A stretch of 34,155 bases of DNA from Opitutus sp. (GTDB taxonomy: Bacteria; Verrucomicrobiota; Verrucomicrobiia; Opitutales; Opitutaceae). A program made the position numbers and the translations under genes. How positions within the stretch are numbered: position 1 is the stretch's first letter; the number at the start of each line of letters is the position of its first letter. The stretch lies in NCBI GenBank assembly GCA_009695305.1, contig SIBG01000043.1, forward strand, positions 1 to 34,155. The letters are read 5' to 3'. The notes beneath the pieces were generated by a model that did not search any database, was not told the DNA's origin, and saw nothing but the letters and a program-made list of their open reading frames with translations. Shown here piece after piece: positions 26,301-33,187 of this stretch.

Positions 26301-26547
26301 GCTCGAATTCACCGTGCGGTGCCGTCGCAAACTCGGCGCGGTCGAGCCGGAGCTTGGCCTTGCGCGTGCTCGAATCGGGGCCGTGGCAGGCGAAACAATT
26401 TTCCGCGAGGATGGGCTGGATCTGGTCGTTGAAGGTGATTTTGGCCGACCGCGCGGCGGACGCGGACTGGCTGGGCTGCTGGCAACCGAGTGGGGCGGAG
26501 CCGAGGACGACCGCCAAAAATATCAGACGAAAAACGACAGAGGCCAT
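23389..26547 (-). CDS. Exported PSCyt1-DUF1549-LamG-DUF1553 protein
   Basis: 1052 residues. The N-terminus MASVVFRLIFLAVVLGSAPLGC is a signal sequence with a possible lipidated Cys22. PSCyt1 holds C51-F-A-C54-H55-G. DUF1549 (about 145-370) includes a second CxxCH (CAACHDHKFDPV). A laminin-G-like insert covers about 425-600 (GKWHHVLLSFDAAS, VFVDGKAVANS, LRLGGRT), a carbohydrate-binding-type fold. DUF1553 covers about 720-1000 (NRVWQGFFGTGLVESAGDFG). Compared with the protein at 8941 it has the extra LamG domain and lacks the palindromic linker. Start at 26547 is chosen for the signal sequence; the ATG 33 bp upstream is less likely. It probably forms an operon with the DUF1501 gene. Confidence 0.92.
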   Translation of the reverse strand: MASVVFRLIFLAVVLGSAPLGCQQPSQSASAARSAKITFNDQIQPILAENCFACHGPDSSTRKAKLRLDRAEFATAPHGEFEPAIVPGQPEKSPFVERILSTDEEERMPPLDSRKSLKPAEIALLKRWVAEGAAYQQHWSLLPPSRPAVPAAGLGWTSNPIDHFIAEKLTASALRPSRAEKPARLLRRVTLDLTGLPPTPAELAEFNRDPSPAAYARTVDRLLASEACAEQFGRQWLDAIRYADTHGIHIDNYRSIWPFRDWVVGAFRQNLPFDQFTIEQMAGDLLPDATLDQKVASGFNRCLPTTSEGGAIAAEYEAIYAKDRVETMSTVWLGLTTGCAACHDHKFDPVSTKDFYSLTAFFRNNTMPAMDGNVSDTRPSLFVPAVGDRERSKALLAEIEAAKDAVKGRASEAVVDAEFAQWLETATMLTAAPVDRTVKMHVPLDDAFGPDGVAGVYGPAPKTNGLDRVLGPAVPFMREGAESFGLLLRLDGTPSGTLLSSFGEAGKGTGWELLLENGKIGLHVADGTGRVEARGVAGAALAPGKWHHVLLSFDAASLRSRTIEVFVDGKAVANSTVSAHLPVDIVPVAPLRLGGRTSETGGVAAQLTGGDVWVQDLRRYGRGFVVADLKPLSDVIDTHAALKVSAEKRTAAQKKSLRAHYVATIDAPSLPLAAKLDGLLGEEEGLRRRGGVTLVMEEKKDSEAFAHVLTRGEYSLLGEKVSATTPAVLPPLPADAPRNRLSLAQWLVDAKNPLTARVTVNRVWQGFFGTGLVESAGDFGVTGSRPSHPELLDWLAVEFRDGGWNYRQLVRLIVTSATYRQSAVVSPALLERDPANRLLARGPRYRLEAEQLRDQALAASGLLVAKLGGRPVRPYQPEGIWEDVAMKESTTRFYRTDSGENLYRRSLYTLIKRTALAPAMDILNAPNREVSCVRRDRTNTPLQALVTLNDPLFVEASRQLAARAVHAAPAFDARLDVVSLRLLGRTFSRAERGIVRRTLDEALTTYRRDPAAAKKLLAIGESPVDDKIPAPELAAWTLVASQVMNLDESLTK

Positions 26548-26864
26548 GGGGAAGGATCGGGAGATTACGTCAGCGAACACGCCGCCGCAATCGAAACCAG
26601 CCCGCCCGCGAAAAAATTCTCACACCACCCGAGGAGACCGACCACGGACGATTTTCGGCGCGCCGGTTCCGGCCGGAATGAATTTGCGCCGGCGCGTTGG
26701 CCGGGCTTGCAAACAAACGCGGTCTCGTTCTTCAATCTCCCCCCGCCCAAACGGACGGCTCCCGCTCCGCTCCATCACCCCCATTTCGCGCAGGTGCCTC
26801 CGCCGCTTGGTTCCTGTGCGCTTCTCGTCAAGTGGCACAACCCTAGTCTAAACTCCTACTCGTA
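26548..26864. other. Divergent intergenic region (317 bp)
   Basis: Separates the minus-strand DUF1549 gene from the plus-strand DUF5069 gene, so it should hold two outward promoters. A perfect 12-bp palindrome TTCCGGCCGGAA (26667-26678) next to GGCGCGCC is a possible operator. Near the plus-strand gene, TAGTCTAAACT about 20 bp before the ATG could hold a -10 element. Nothing else recognisable. Confidence 0.35.
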
Positions 26865-27308
26865 ATGGCTTCTCATATTCCCATGATTCCGTGCAACGTC
26901 TCCGGCCCGCTCGGCGCGCTGCACCTTCCCCGCCTCTGGCTCAAAGTCTCCCTCGAGGCCCGCGGCAAGCTCGCCGCCGGCTATCCCGGCATCGGCGGAG
27001 GTTACGACTCGATGGTCCTCGCCGCCCTCAACCTGAAGGCCGACGCCGTGAAAAACTACATCGCCTCCAGCAAGCCCACCTACGGCCAGTTCGAAGCCTG
27101 GGTGAAGGCTCAGCCCGGCGTGAAGGTTGATCGCAACACCGTCCACCGGTCCAACACCGCGATCCTCAATTATCACCACGCCGAAGAGCTCTCGAAGGAG
27201 ATCCGCGCCTCCACGGGTTACAAGGAGGACGGCTCGGTCACGAGTTCCGCGTGCGAGCTCAACGCCCTCGACGACTGGCAGGCCTTCCACGCGGCTGAGT
27301 TGAAATAA
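26865..27308 (+). CDS. DUF5069 domain protein
   Basis: Cytoplasmic protein of 147 residues matching the DUF5069 pattern: LHLPRLWLKVSLEARGKLAAGYPG at the N-terminus, a mid region with FEAWVKAQPGVKVD, and ALDDWQAFHAAELK at the end. Function unknown. No signal peptide or membrane segment. It stands alone after a divergent promoter region and is followed by a strong inverted repeat that may end its transcript. Confidence 0.82.
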   Translation: MASHIPMIPCNVSGPLGALHLPRLWLKVSLEARGKLAAGYPGIGGGYDSMVLAALNLKADAVKNYIASSKPTYGQFEAWVKAQPGVKVDRNTVHRSNTAILNYHHAEELSKEIRASTGYKEDGSVTSSACELNALDDWQAFHAAELK

Positions 27309-27327
27309 GCACCAGCTGCGATGATCG

Positions 27328-27387
27328 GGGCGCCGCTTGCCGGCGACCATTTTTTTCTTCCCCGCGGGCGCCGGCAAGCGACGCCCC
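27328..27387. repeat. Long inverted repeat, possible terminator
   Basis: Arms 27328-27346 (GGGGCGCCGCTTGCCGGCG) and 27369-27387 pair over 19 bp with one mismatch around a 22-nt loop that contains a run of seven T. A further T-run (27401-27407) lies 13 bp beyond. It may act as a terminator for the DUF5069 gene, or be one more interspersed palindrome. Confidence 0.6.
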
Positions 27388-27411
27388 TCCCCCTCCCCTA
27401 TTTTTTTGTTT

Positions 27412-28299
27412 ATGAGTTCCGAGCGCATTGCCTTCGTTGGAGTCGGTCGCATGGGAGCCAACATGGCTCGCCGGCTCAAAGACTGCGGTTACGCGGTCAC
27501 CGCGGTTTTCGATGTTCACACTGCCGGGGCCGACGCCCTCGCGGCCGAAATCGGCGCGAAGAGCGCCCGCACGCTGGCGGAGATCACGGCCGCGGCCGAC
27601 GTGATTTTCACGGTTGTAACCGACGATGCGGCGCAGCTCAGCGTGTTCGCCGAAAAGGGCGATTCACTCCTCGCCGGCGCCAAGGGCAAAATTTTCATCA
27701 ATTGCGCCACGATCACCCCCGCGACGCACGTCGAAGTCGAGCGCCGCGCGCAAGCCGCCGGCGCCGCCTCGCTCGAGGGCTGCATGGCCTCCTCGATCCC
27801 CCAGGCGCGCAACGGCACGCTTTATCTCATGTGCGGCGGCGCCCCGGCGACGTTCGACCGCGTGAAGCCGATCCTCGAAAAACTCAGCACCGCGCTGCGC
27901 CACATCGGCGGCACGGGCCAGGCCGCGCAGGTCAAGGCGCTCGTCAACATGGTCATGAACATCAACACCGCCGGGCTCGCCGAAGGGCTCGGCCTCGGTG
28001 CCGCACTCGGGCTCAACCTCGATATGTTGCGCGAGGTGTTCGCCCAGACCGGCGCCAACTCCCAGGTGCTCAAGACGGACGGCGAGGACATGCAGAATCG
28101 CGCCCACGATTGTTATTTTTCCGGCGCCCACGCGGCCAAGGATTCCACCATCGCCTGGATCCTCGGCGTGCAGGCCGGCCTCGCGATGCCGCTCGCCGCC
28201 ATGACGAAGCAGCAATTCGACCGCATGGTGGCGCTCGGTCTCGGCCACCTCGACAAGAGCGGCGTCGCCGAACTCACCTTTAAAGGCCGCCACGCGTAA
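27412..28299 (+). CDS. Beta-hydroxyacid dehydrogenase family NAD(P) oxidoreductase
   Basis: Cytoplasmic enzyme of 295 residues in the 3-hydroxyisobutyrate/tartronate-semialdehyde reductase family. The Rossmann motif is G10-V-G12-R-M-G15. The catalytic-lysine block GGTGQAAQVKALVNM gives K175 and N179, in normal position. The substrate-binding loop, usually DAPVSGG, is here EGCMASS (122-128), so the substrate likely differs from textbook members. ATG 27412 is chosen because the earlier in-frame start lies in the inverted repeat. The downstream propeller gene is 226 bp away, and no operon partner is clear. Confidence 0.9.
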   Translation: MSSERIAFVGVGRMGANMARRLKDCGYAVTAVFDVHTAGADALAAEIGAKSARTLAEITAAADVIFTVVTDDAAQLSVFAEKGDSLLAGAKGKIFINCATITPATHVEVERRAQAAGAASLEGCMASSIPQARNGTLYLMCGGAPATFDRVKPILEKLSTALRHIGGTGQAAQVKALVNMVMNINTAGLAEGLGLGAALGLNLDMLREVFAQTGANSQVLKTDGEDMQNRAHDCYFSGAHAAKDSTIAWILGVQAGLAMPLAAMTKQQFDRMVALGLGHLDKSGVAELTFKGRHA

Positions 28300-28525
28300 G
28301 AACCGGGAAGCTGGAAATCGGGCAACGGTAATCTGAAATCTTGGATTTCGATCAGGGTGATTGACGACCCCAAGTGGTTCCGAGATCGCTGGTTTGAAAT
28401 TTCGAGAGGTCAAGTGCCCGATGGCCGATTTCACGATTTCTGAAATTCCGAATCTCCCCGCCCCGCCTCGCTCACTCCCTCCGCTACCCGATCCCTCGCT
28501 CCCCTCCTCAACCCGCTTTACTTCC
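28300..28525. other. Intergenic region with degenerate GAAATC/GATTTC motifs
   Basis: Contains GAAATC TTG GATTTC (28335-28349) and several looser copies of GAAATC and GATTTC up to 28455, followed by a pyrimidine-rich stretch before the next ATG. It looks like a decayed interspersed repeat. No promoter could be assigned with confidence. Confidence 0.35.
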
Positions 28526-29539
28526 ATGCGCAAATCCCTCCTCACCGCCCTCACCTGCATCGCCTTGGCCGGCCCCGCCGTCGCCGTTGAATACAAAGCC
28601 GTCAAGGACTGGGTGCGGCTGCCGGACGTTAATGGCAAGGCCACCAACCAGCACGGCGACGTGGCGGTGAGTTCCAAGGGCGAGATCTACGTCAGCACGT
28701 TGGATGAAAACGCCGGCCTGCAGGTCTTCTCACCGGACGGAAAATTCCTGCGCAATGTGCCGGGGGCGCCGAATGACTTCCACGGTTTCGTGATCCGGAA
28801 GGACAAGGACGGCGAGTTCATCTACGGCCCGCGGCTCACCGCGCAGACCATCGTAAAGTTGACGCTCGAGGGCAAAAAAGTCCTGGAGATTCCCGCCTCG
28901 GCCATTCCGGACCAGTTCAAGAGTGTCACGCCGCCGACCAGGAAAAACGCGAAGGGCGAGGTCACACCGAATCCGGACGCCGGGAAGACGTTCGTCCGCC
29001 TCACGGCGATGGACGTCGCACCCAATGGCGATCTCTACGTGACCGACGGCTATGCGAGCGACTACGTCCATCAGTTTGATCGCAACGGGAAATATCTAAA
29101 ATCGTTTGGGGGCAAGAAGGAGCCCTACGGTTTCAAAACCCTCCACAAGATCGCGATCGATGCGCGCTTCACTCCCGCCCGGATCATCGGGGTCGACCGC
29201 GCCAACGGACGCGTCGTGCATCTCTCGCTCGACGGTGCCTTGCTCGGCGTCATTGCCACGGACCTGCTGCTGCCGGCCGCCGTGGCCGTCCAAGGGGACT
29301 ACGCGGCGATCGGCGAATTGAAGGGCCGGGTCACGATCCTCGACAAAGCGGGCCAGGTGGTCGCCAAGTTTGGGACCAATTCGAACGCAGACGAAGTAGG
29401 CAGTAACAAGCCCGAGCCCACCAAGTGGCTGGCGGGCATGGTGACCGCGCCGCACGGCGTCGCGTTTAGCGCGAAGGGCGACGTGTTTGTTTCCGAATAC
29501 AGCGTTTTCGGCCGCGTGCATCGGTTCGACCGGCAGTAA
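28526..29539 (+). CDS. Secreted NHL/SMP-30-like beta-propeller protein
   Basis: Exported protein of 337 residues with a signal peptide (MRKSLLTALTCIALAG, cleavage near AVA-VEY). Repeated short strands such as GDVAVSSKGEIYVST, TAMDVAPNGDLYVTDGY and HGVAFSAKGDVFVSEYS are the blades of an NHL or SMP-30/gluconolactonase-like propeller. No clear catalytic metal set of true SMP-30 enzymes can be assigned, so binding or an unknown hydrolase or lyase role is possible. ATG 28526 is chosen because it begins the signal peptide. It stands upstream of the third TonB receptor. Confidence 0.8.
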   Translation: MRKSLLTALTCIALAGPAVAVEYKAVKDWVRLPDVNGKATNQHGDVAVSSKGEIYVSTLDENAGLQVFSPDGKFLRNVPGAPNDFHGFVIRKDKDGEFIYGPRLTAQTIVKLTLEGKKVLEIPASAIPDQFKSVTPPTRKNAKGEVTPNPDAGKTFVRLTAMDVAPNGDLYVTDGYASDYVHQFDRNGKYLKSFGGKKEPYGFKTLHKIAIDARFTPARIIGVDRANGRVVHLSLDGALLGVIATDLLLPAAVAVQGDYAAIGELKGRVTILDKAGQVVAKFGTNSNADEVGSNKPEPTKWLAGMVTAPHGVAFSAKGDVFVSEYSVFGRVHRFDRQ

Positions 29540-29674
29540 CTGATTTCGCGGGGCGGCATGGCCTCGGGCGGTTTGGTGGCGGCCACCGCGCGCACCGCAG
29601 TGCGAACTTGCGTCGGTCTCTTCCTTGCTTTCGGCTGGGCGTTGACCGGAACTCATCCTTCCCCACTCGCCGCC

Positions 29675-29692
29675 GGCTCCGCCGACGGAGCC
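29675..29692. terminator. Short perfect hairpin between propeller and receptor genes
   Basis: GGCTCCG, loop CCGA, CGGAGCC. A seven-base perfect stem without a T-run, 27 bp before the receptor ATG. It could be a weak terminator, a leader structure of the receptor mRNA or a REP-like relic. Confidence 0.35.
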
Positions 29693-29718
29693 ACGCCGGT
29701 CGCCAACCCCTGACTCCC

Positions 29719-32700
29719 ATGAAGACCCACCTCCTCACGGCCCACTTGATTTCGACCGCTTGCCGCCTGTTACCCGCCGCCTGCCTGGCTCTCGCCACGA
29801 TGACCATGGCTCACGCGGCGGACGCGGGTGCCACCGGGGCCCTCGAAGGCCGCGTGCTCAACCTCCGCACCGGAGAATTCCTCGAAAAGGCCCGCGTGAG
29901 CATCGAGGGCACCGGGTTGGAAACGCTCACGGACTCGGCCGGCCAATATGCCCTCGCGAGCGTCCCCGCGGGCCACGCCCGTGTGAGAGTTTTTTTCACC
30001 GGCCTTTTATCCGAGATCGCGACCGTGCCGGTTGCCGCCGGCCAGACCGCGCAACGCGATTTCAACCTCACCGGTTTCGACCAGCCACCGGCCAAGAACG
30101 ACGGCATCGTGAAGTTGGCGCAAATCATCGTCTCGACCTCGAAGGAAATGGACGGCTCCGCGATCGCAATTAACGAGAAACGTTTCGCGGCCGACATCCG
30201 CAACGTGATCGCGGCGGACGAATTTGGGCCGATGGCCGACGGCAACGTCGGCGAACTGCTCAAGACCGTGCCCGGCGTCGCGCTCGACTACGTGGGCGGC
30301 GCGGCGATGAATATCTCCCTCAACGGCGTGCCGACCGGCTATGTGCCCGTCACGATGAACGGATTCCCGCTCGCGAGCACAACCGCGAGCTCGCCCACCG
30401 GCCGCGACGTCGAACTCGTCAATGTCGCGACCAATAACCTTGCGCGCATCGAGGTGCTGCACTCTCCCACCCCCGAAATGCCAGGCAACGCCCTCGCCGG
30501 TTCCGTGAACATGGTGCCGCGCAGCGCGTTTGACCGCGCCCGGCCGCAGCTCACCACCAACGTCTACGTGCTCATGCGCGACGACGTGCGCACGTTCGGC
30601 AAGACCTCCGGCCCCGGCCGCGAGCCGACGCACAAGATCCATCCCGGCTTCGATTTCTCCTACGTCAATCCGGTCACCAAGAAATTCGGCTTCACGCTCT
30701 CCGGCGGCACCTCGCAGCAATATCAGCCGACTTATTTCGTGCAGGCCGACTGGCGCGCCGTGAGCGTGCCCACGACGGTCGCGGCCAACGGCACGACCGG
30801 CTTCCCGGCCACCACACCCGAGCAGCCCTATCTCACCGGCTACCTCATTCGCGATCAGCCGCGGCAGTCGCGACGTTCCTCGGCGAGCCTCACGTTTGAC
30901 TACAAGTTCAGCCGCACCGACCGCATCTCGCTTTCCCTGCAGGCCGCGAAATTCGACGCCCAATACAATCAGCGCGACCTCAACTTCAGCATCCTCCGCG
31001 TGCAGCCGGGGAATTTTTCAACGTCTTTCACGCACGGCGATCGGGGCACGGGCGCCGGCACCATTACCAACACCTCCGCCGCCAACGATCGGGATCGGCG
31101 CAATCAAAGCTTTACCCCGTCGCTCATCTGGCGGCACGACGGCCCCATTTGGAAATCCGAGGCCGGCGTGGGCACGTCGGCCTCCGAGAGCAAAATCTAC
31201 CAGATGGGCAAGGGGCAGTTCGGCGGCGTCGGCGCGACGCGCACCAACGTCTCGATCTCCTTCGACGACATTTTTTACCTGCGGCCCGGCCGCATCACCG
31301 TGACCGACGGCGTGACCGGCGCGCCCGTCGATCCCTTCAGCCTCGCGGGCTTCAACGTCACCCAGGGCACGGGCAACCTGTATAGCGCCACCAACGTCCT
31401 CGGCGCCGGCCCCGGCGAAGGTCTCGCCAGCAAGACCACCGACGTGCAGCGCAACGCCTACGTGAACACGCGCCGCGATCTCGCGTGGAGCGTGCCGTTC
31501 ACACTCAAGGCCGGCCTCGACCTCCGCCAATCCGTGCGCGACTACCGCGGGGGCGCCCAGACGTTCACCTTTGTCGGCGCCGACGGTCGCGCCGGCTCGG
31601 GCGACGAGGGCGCCGCGGCCTTCCTTGATCCTAGTTACTCGGATCGCGACGGCGTGTTTGGTTTTCCGAAGACGCAGCGCGTGTCCGGCTGGAAACTCTG
31701 GGAACTCGCGCAGTCGAACCCGAACGCGTTCACCACCGTCCCCAACACGATCTACCGCTCCGCGGTGCAGCTTTCAACGTGGGCGCAGGAAACGATCTCG
31801 TCGGCCTACGTGCGCGGCGACATCGCATTGCTCAATCACCGCCTGAAACTCACCGGCGGCGTGCGCACCGAGCAAACCAACATCAAGGCCGACGGCCCGC
31901 TCACCGATCCGACGCGCAATTATCAACGCGACGCCAGCGGCCGCATCGTCGACGGCAACGCCACTCTGGCCGGCGTGCAGCCCATCCTCATCGTGCCGAC
32001 GACCGACGCGCTCGGCGTCTCGAAGCTCACGTTCCTCGATCGCGGGGCGCACGCCGCGAAAGAATATCTGCGCTGGTTCCCGAGTCTCAACGCCAGCTAC
32101 GCGCTGCGCGAGAATCTCGTCGCGCGCGCCGCCTGGTATACGTCGATCGGGCGGCCGGTTTACGCGCAATACGCCGGCGGCCTCCAGTTGCCCGACGAGT
32201 CGCAGTCGCCGAGCCCCAACAACCGCATCGTCGTCAGCAACGTCTCGATCAAACCGTGGTCGGCCAAGACCACGAAGGTTTCGCTCGAGTATTATTTCGA
32301 AGGCGTGGGCCTGCTCTCGGCGGGCGCGTTTCGCCGCGACTTCGAGAACTTTTTCGGCAGCACGGTGTTTGCCGCGACGCCGGAGTTCCTCTCGCTGTAT
32401 GACCTCGATGCCACGACCTATCGCGGCTTCGATGTGGCCACGCAGCATAACCTGCCCGGCTCCGTGCGGATGGAAGGCTTCGACGTCGCCTACAAGCAGG
32501 CGCTCACGTTCCTGCCCGGCTGGGCGCGCGGCGTGCAGGTCTTTGCCAACGGCGCAGTGCAGCGCGGCACCGGTGATCTCGTGGACAATTTTTCCGGTTT
32601 CATCCCGAAGACCGCATCGTGGGGCGTCAGCCTCAACCGCGAAACCTACAGCCTGAAGATCAACTGGAACTACAAGAGCAAGCACCGCCGTGCCGCGATC

Positions 32701-32937
32701 AACGGAGCGAGCATCCCGCCCGGCACCTATGTGTTCGGCTCCAAGCGACTCTTCGTCGATCTCATCGGCGAATACCGGCTGACCAAAAACCTCGCGCTCT
32801 TCGGCAACATCCGAAACCTGAACGACACGCCCGAGGACTTCTCGCGCGACGGTCCCGGCATTCCGGACGTCGCGAAATTCCGCCAACGCGACCGCTACGG
32901 CGCCCTCTGGATCTTCGGCGCGAAGTCGACTTTCTAG
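29719..32937 (+). CDS. TonB-dependent receptor with carboxypeptidase-regulatory-like domain
   Basis: Complete receptor of 1072 residues. Signal peptide about 1-33 (ending TMAHA). Carboxypeptidase-regulatory-like domain about 38-115 (GALEGRVLN to QRDFNL). A KLAQIIVSTSKEMDG segment leads to the plug (LLKTVPGVALDY, ISLNGVP, LAGSVNMVP), and a beta-barrel ends IFGAKSTF with terminal Phe. Its N-terminal domain (GEFLEKARV) is closer to the truncated receptor at 2 than to that at 5669. An in-frame start upstream at 29608 would place the signal peptide internally and is rejected. It probably brings in the substrate for neighbouring exported enzymes; ligand unknown. Confidence 0.95.
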   Translation: MKTHLLTAHLISTACRLLPAACLALATMTMAHAADAGATGALEGRVLNLRTGEFLEKARVSIEGTGLETLTDSAGQYALASVPAGHARVRVFFTGLLSEIATVPVAAGQTAQRDFNLTGFDQPPAKNDGIVKLAQIIVSTSKEMDGSAIAINEKRFAADIRNVIAADEFGPMADGNVGELLKTVPGVALDYVGGAAMNISLNGVPTGYVPVTMNGFPLASTTASSPTGRDVELVNVATNNLARIEVLHSPTPEMPGNALAGSVNMVPRSAFDRARPQLTTNVYVLMRDDVRTFGKTSGPGREPTHKIHPGFDFSYVNPVTKKFGFTLSGGTSQQYQPTYFVQADWRAVSVPTTVAANGTTGFPATTPEQPYLTGYLIRDQPRQSRRSSASLTFDYKFSRTDRISLSLQAAKFDAQYNQRDLNFSILRVQPGNFSTSFTHGDRGTGAGTITNTSAANDRDRRNQSFTPSLIWRHDGPIWKSEAGVGTSASESKIYQMGKGQFGGVGATRTNVSISFDDIFYLRPGRITVTDGVTGAPVDPFSLAGFNVTQGTGNLYSATNVLGAGPGEGLASKTTDVQRNAYVNTRRDLAWSVPFTLKAGLDLRQSVRDYRGGAQTFTFVGADGRAGSGDEGAAAFLDPSYSDRDGVFGFPKTQRVSGWKLWELAQSNPNAFTTVPNTIYRSAVQLSTWAQETISSAYVRGDIALLNHRLKLTGGVRTEQTNIKADGPLTDPTRNYQRDASGRIVDGNATLAGVQPILIVPTTDALGVSKLTFLDRGAHAAKEYLRWFPSLNASYALRENLVARAAWYTSIGRPVYAQYAGGLQLPDESQSPSPNNRIVVSNVSIKPWSAKTTKVSLEYYFEGVGLLSAGAFRRDFENFFGSTVFAATPEFLSLYDLDATTYRGFDVATQHNLPGSVRMEGFDVAYKQALTFLPGWARGVQVFANGAVQRGTGDLVDNFSGFIPKTASWGVSLNRETYSLKINWNYKSKHRRAAINGASIPPGTYVFGSKRLFVDLIGEYRLTKNLALFGNIRNLNDTPEDFSRDGPGIPDVAKFRQRDRYGALWIFGAKSTF

Positions 32938-32965
32938 ACCCACCTTCATGCAAACCTCGGAGAGT

Positions 32966-33098
32966 TGAACCGCTAATCCTCGCCAATCTTCGCTCATCAC
33001 ACGCCCCCGCGCTCGCCTCCCCGCTGCGCCGATTAGGCGAAGCACGCACGCGTCCCCTCGCCCTCACGCCAAAAAAATTGGCTAAGATTAGCGGTTCA
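32966..33098. repeat. Inverted repeat flanking the receptor-GGT gap
   Basis: Arms 32966-32990 (starts TGAACCGCTAATC) and 33074-33098 (ends GATTAGCGGTTCA) pair over about 25 bp with four mismatches, separated by 83 bp. It occupies most of the 250-bp gap after the receptor gene. The rest, 33104-33165, is a CTCC-rich pyrimidine tract. It could serve as a terminator or be an interspersed palindrome. Confidence 0.7.
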
Positions 33099-33187
33099 CC
33101 TGCCGTCCCTCTCCCTCTCTCCCTCTCAGCCTCCTCTCCTCCTCGCTTCCGTCCTCCTTCCGCGCCCGTTAGCCGCCCGCCGCACCC

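Noticed and set aside
24589-26865. Long plus-strand frame opposite the second DUF1549 protein
   Set aside because: No domain signal; minus-strand protein has clear PSCyt1, DUF1549, LamG and DUF1553 blocks.
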